Positions 6,267 through 8,046 of a stretch of 8,046 bases of DNA are shown here, piece by piece. A program made the translations under genes and the position numbers. Where the stretch lies: the NCBI GenBank assembly GCA_007121755.1, contig SKJZ01000029.1:1-8046 (forward strand), written 5' to 3'. Below the pieces are notes generated by a model. That model was not told the DNA's origin. It ran no database searches and saw nothing but the letters and a program-made list of their open reading frames with translations. Within the stretch, counting starts at the first letter, position 1. Every line of letters begins with the position of its first letter. The DNA comes from Halorhodospira sp. GTDB lineage: Bacteria > Pseudomonadota > Gammaproteobacteria > Nitrococcales > Halorhodospiraceae.

Positions 6267-7474
6267 CAACGGCGTTCCCCCGCGAGGAGGTAGTCGAGAT
6301 CGTGGATCAGGTCGTCCGCCGGCTCGCAGCCCACCGACAGGCGCACCAAGTCCGGTTCCAGCCCGATCTCCTGAAGCTCCCGGTCGCTCTTGCCGTAGTG
6401 GCTCATGACTGCCGGGACCTCCACCAGGGTGTCCACCGCGCCGAAGCTGGGCGCCATCTTGATCGAATGCATTTGAGCCAGTCGGCTTAGCACCACGTTG
6501 CGATCCATCTCCACCACGAAGCTGATCATCGATCCGCCGTGGCGGTAGTAGCGATGGAAGAGCCGCGCCTGGACTCCGAACGAACACGCCGGGTGGCAGA
6601 GGGAGGTGATGCCCGGCTTCTTCTCCAAGTGTTCGATAATCTTCAAGGCATTGGCCGCCTGGCGCTCCACCCGCATGTCGTACGTGCGCAAACTGCGGAG
6701 CATCAGATAGGCGGTGTGCGGGTCCATGATGCCGCCCCGCTCCGAGCGCAGTTCCCACGCCCGGCGGTGGAGATCTTCGTTGCCGGCCAGTAGCACGCCG
6801 CCGATGAGGTCGTTGTGACCGGAGATGTACTTGGTACACGAGAGCGTAGTGTAGTCGTAGCGGGAAAAGTCGAAGCGGATGTTGCACAGCCCGGCCAGGG
6901 AGATATCGGCGATCACCGCGCACCCGGTGCGCTCCTTCAATACCGCCAGAGCCTCGTAGTCGTGGACCAAGAGGTGGGGGTTGGTCGGGCTCTCCAGCAC
7001 CACCACGGCCTTGGCGCCGTCGACGATCCGCTCCTCCAACTCCTTTACCTCATGGAAGCGCGCGATCTCCATGCCGAGCAACGCGGCTTGGCGGTTCAGG
7101 TAGGCGTGGGTCTTGCGGTAGGTCTCGGTGCTTACATAGACAGTGCCGCCGGGCCGGGCCAACAGGTCCAGAGGCGCCGCCATCGCCGACATCCCGGAGT
7201 CGAAGACCAGGGCGTGGCAGCCAGGAAACATGGCCGCAAAGTAGGCCTCAAGTTGAAGCGTCCCCGCGCTGACGTCCCGCGCATAGCGGACGCCGCGATA
7301 CTTGTCCTCATGACACTCGACCAACGCCTCCGGGCTGTCGAAGCTGTAAGCGGCGGAGAGGTGGATCGCCGGCACCAGCGGGTTGCCGTAATTACGGTGG
7401 ATACGGGGGTCGCCATAGGTGCTCACTGTGTTGCAGTGCACGTCGTTGATGGCAGAGGTCACTGAGTCGCGCAT
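6266..7474 (-). CDS. Cys/Met metabolism PLP-dependent enzyme (cystathionine gamma-synthase-like)
   Basis: This 402-residue fold-type I PLP enzyme has the family landmarks: RYAR at 63-66, SGMSAM at 93-98, TETYRKT at 116-122 with the cofactor-stacking Tyr119, ESPTNP at 161-166, Asp190, Schiff-base Lys215 in SCTKYISGHND, and the substrate-carboxylate Arg378 in VRLSVGCE. The usual DNTF after the PLP-contacting Asp reads DISLAGL here, and the NPTR segment reads VSAGTLQLE, so it departs from housekeeping MetB/MetC. Family enzymes make or break C-gamma or C-beta bonds of amino acids such as homoserine esters, cystathionine and methionine. Here it probably makes a modified amino acid or other building block used by the neighbouring amidotransferase (inference). 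The frame is open to 7774, but ATG 7474 has an AGGAGGA site and starts where the family homology starts. The gene overlaps the glycosyltransferase by 16 bases and the next gene by one base. Confidence 0.88.
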   Translation of the reverse strand: MRDSVTSAINDVHCNTVSTYGDPRIHRNYGNPLVPAIHLSAAYSFDSPEALVECHEDKYRGVRYARDVSAGTLQLEAYFAAMFPGCHALVFDSGMSAMAAPLDLLARPGGTVYVSTETYRKTHAYLNRQAALLGMEIARFHEVKELEERIVDGAKAVVVLESPTNPHLLVHDYEALAVLKERTGCAVIADISLAGLCNIRFDFSRYDYTTLSCTKYISGHNDLIGGVLLAGNEDLHRRAWELRSERGGIMDPHTAYLMLRSLRTYDMRVERQAANALKIIEHLEKKPGITSLCHPACSFGVQARLFHRYYRHGGSMISFVVEMDRNVVLSRLAQMHSIKMAPSFGAVDTLVEVPAVMSHYGKSDRELQEIGLEPDLVRLSVGCEPADDLIHDLDYLLAGERR

Positions 7475-8046
7475 TTGCTCTCTTCCTCCTGCAGACCGTT
7501 CACGGGGGCCGCGGCGCCGCAAGCGCCGCACAGGTGGTCGACCAGAGCGGGGATGCGGGTCTCCCAGGCGTTGGCCCGGGCGTAGGCGGTGATCGCCTCG
7601 CAATCCCACTCTTTGGTCAGGGTGTGGTCGATGGCTTGGCGCAACGCCTCGGGCTGGCCGTAGGGGACGATCAAGCCGACCTCTTCCGAATGGACCACCT
7701 CGGCATTGCCGCCGACATCGGTGGTCACGATGGGCAACCCGCAGGCGGCCGCCTCGAGAAAGACGTTGGCCCACCCCTCGAAGCGGGTCGCCAACACGAA
7801 GAGATCCCCGGCGGAGTAGACCCAGCGGAGTTCCTCGGGAGGCAGCGGACCGAGAAAGTGGACGCGCCCCTCCAGCCCCCGGGCGCGCGCCAGTCCCCGC
7901 AGGTACGCCTCGTTGTTCCCGTCGGGACCGACACCGCCGGCGATGACCAGCCGCAGGTCGGGGTGCCGCTCCGCCAGCGCCGGCATGACCTCCATGACCC
8001 GGTGGAACCCCTTGCGCTCGTTTAACGTCCCCACCGACACCAGAAC
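7459..8046 (-). CDS. GT4-family (GT-B) glycosyltransferase, C-terminal domain, partial
   Basis: The visible 195 residues are the C-terminal nucleotide-sugar-binding domain of a GT-B glycosyltransferase; the N-terminal acceptor domain lies beyond base 8046. The frame is open to the edge, reading VLVSVGTLNERKGFHRVMEV, the usual first strand and helix of the domain. The family marker follows: GDLFVLATRFEGWANVFLEA with the E-x7-E pair, then GLPIVTTDVGGNAEVV. These contact the ribose and phosphates of the donor in GT4 enzymes. The GTG that can be read near 8040 is an internal valine, not a start. Retaining transfer of a sugar to a lipid-linked glycan is the expected role; donor and acceptor are not predictable from this. 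The last codons (LQEEESKCATQ) contain the ribosome site and start of the PLP gene, indicating one operon. The promoter of this operon lies outside the window. Confidence 0.9.
   Translation of the reverse strand, partial: VLVSVGTLNERKGFHRVMEVMPALAERHPDLRLVIAGGVGPDGNNEAYLRGLARARGLEGRVHFLGPLPPEELRWVYSAGDLFVLATRFEGWANVFLEAAACGLPIVTTDVGGNAEVVHSEEVGLIVPYGQPEALRQAIDHTLTKEWDCEAITAYARANAWETRIPALVDHLCGACGAAAPVNGLQEEESKCATQ
7484..7490 (-). promoter_or_regulatory. ribosome binding site deciding the PLP-enzyme start
   Basis: AGGAGGA on the - strand lies 9 bases before the ATG at 7474, inside the end of the glycosyltransferase gene. It decides in favour of this start over the in-frame extension to 7774, which only shadows the glycosyltransferase. 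Confidence 0.72.

Noticed and set aside
6267..6923. In-frame upstream extension of the AsnB-like gene (open to 6923).
   Set aside because: The extension reads as low-complexity Arg/Pro/Gly sequence antiphase to the PLP gene, has no family similarity, and the TGATG junction at 6266 gives a natural start.
6815..7465. 216-residue open frame on the + strand opposite the PLP-enzyme gene.
   Set aside because: It is a shadow of the PLP gene, with repetitive Val/Gly/Gln composition and no motif.
7475..7774. In-frame upstream extension of the PLP-enzyme gene (open to 7774).
   Set aside because: It overlaps the conserved glycosyltransferase domain in another frame, has Arg-rich non-homologous sequence, and the AGGAGGA site before ATG 7474 marks the true start.
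1..8046. CRISPR arrays, tRNA/rRNA genes, insertion sequences, toxin-antitoxin or defence modules.
   Set aside because: No regularly spaced repeats, RNA-gene landmarks, transposase motifs or terminal inverted repeats were seen. The QueC-like proteins alone, without ubiquitin-like, nuclease or cyclase partners, do not support a QatABCD or CBASS call.

Overview
The window is one end of a cell-surface glycan (or glycoconjugate) biosynthesis and export locus in a high-GC bacterium. A Wzx-type flippase, a GT4 glycosyltransferase, a CapA-like protein and strong AGGAGG-type ribosome binding sites fit a Gram-negative (proteobacterial-type) host. No feature fixes the genus, and this placement is an inference.

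Layout: positions 2-211 (+) hold the C-terminal end of a SAM-dependent methyltransferase. A 144-base intergenic gap follows, with a 32-base near-perfect palindrome (232-263) and a small AT-rich inverted repeat (302-324). Two tandem, clearly homologous genes on the + strand (356-1132 and 1203-1997) encode QueC-like PP-loop proteins with a TGGWDS nucleotide loop and a C-x9-C-x2-C-x2-C putative zinc site. From the right edge, a tightly packed operon on the - strand runs towards them: GT4 glycosyltransferase (partial), cystathionine gamma-synthase-like PLP enzyme, asparagine synthetase-like amidotransferase lacking the glutaminase cysteine, Wzx-like flippase, CapA-like metallophosphoesterase-fold protein. 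The operon meets the QueC-like pair tail to tail with only 8 bases between stop codons.

How it may work (inference): the glycosyltransferase builds a lipid-linked glycan and the flippase moves it across the inner membrane. The PLP enzyme, the AsnB-like enzyme and possibly the two QueC-like enzymes would make or attach a nitrogen-containing decoration, for example an amide or amino-acid substituent. Three separate PP-loop, carboxylate-activating-type enzymes occur within about 6 kb, with no visible queuosine/preQ0 genes. This is the most unusual aspect of the window. The QueC-like pair is also visibly less GC-rich than the operon opposite, which suggests a separate origin.

Everything here was read by eye from sequence and translation. 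No database search was run, so family names rest on motif recognition, and the exact chemistry of the PLP, AsnB-like and QueC-like enzymes is unknown.
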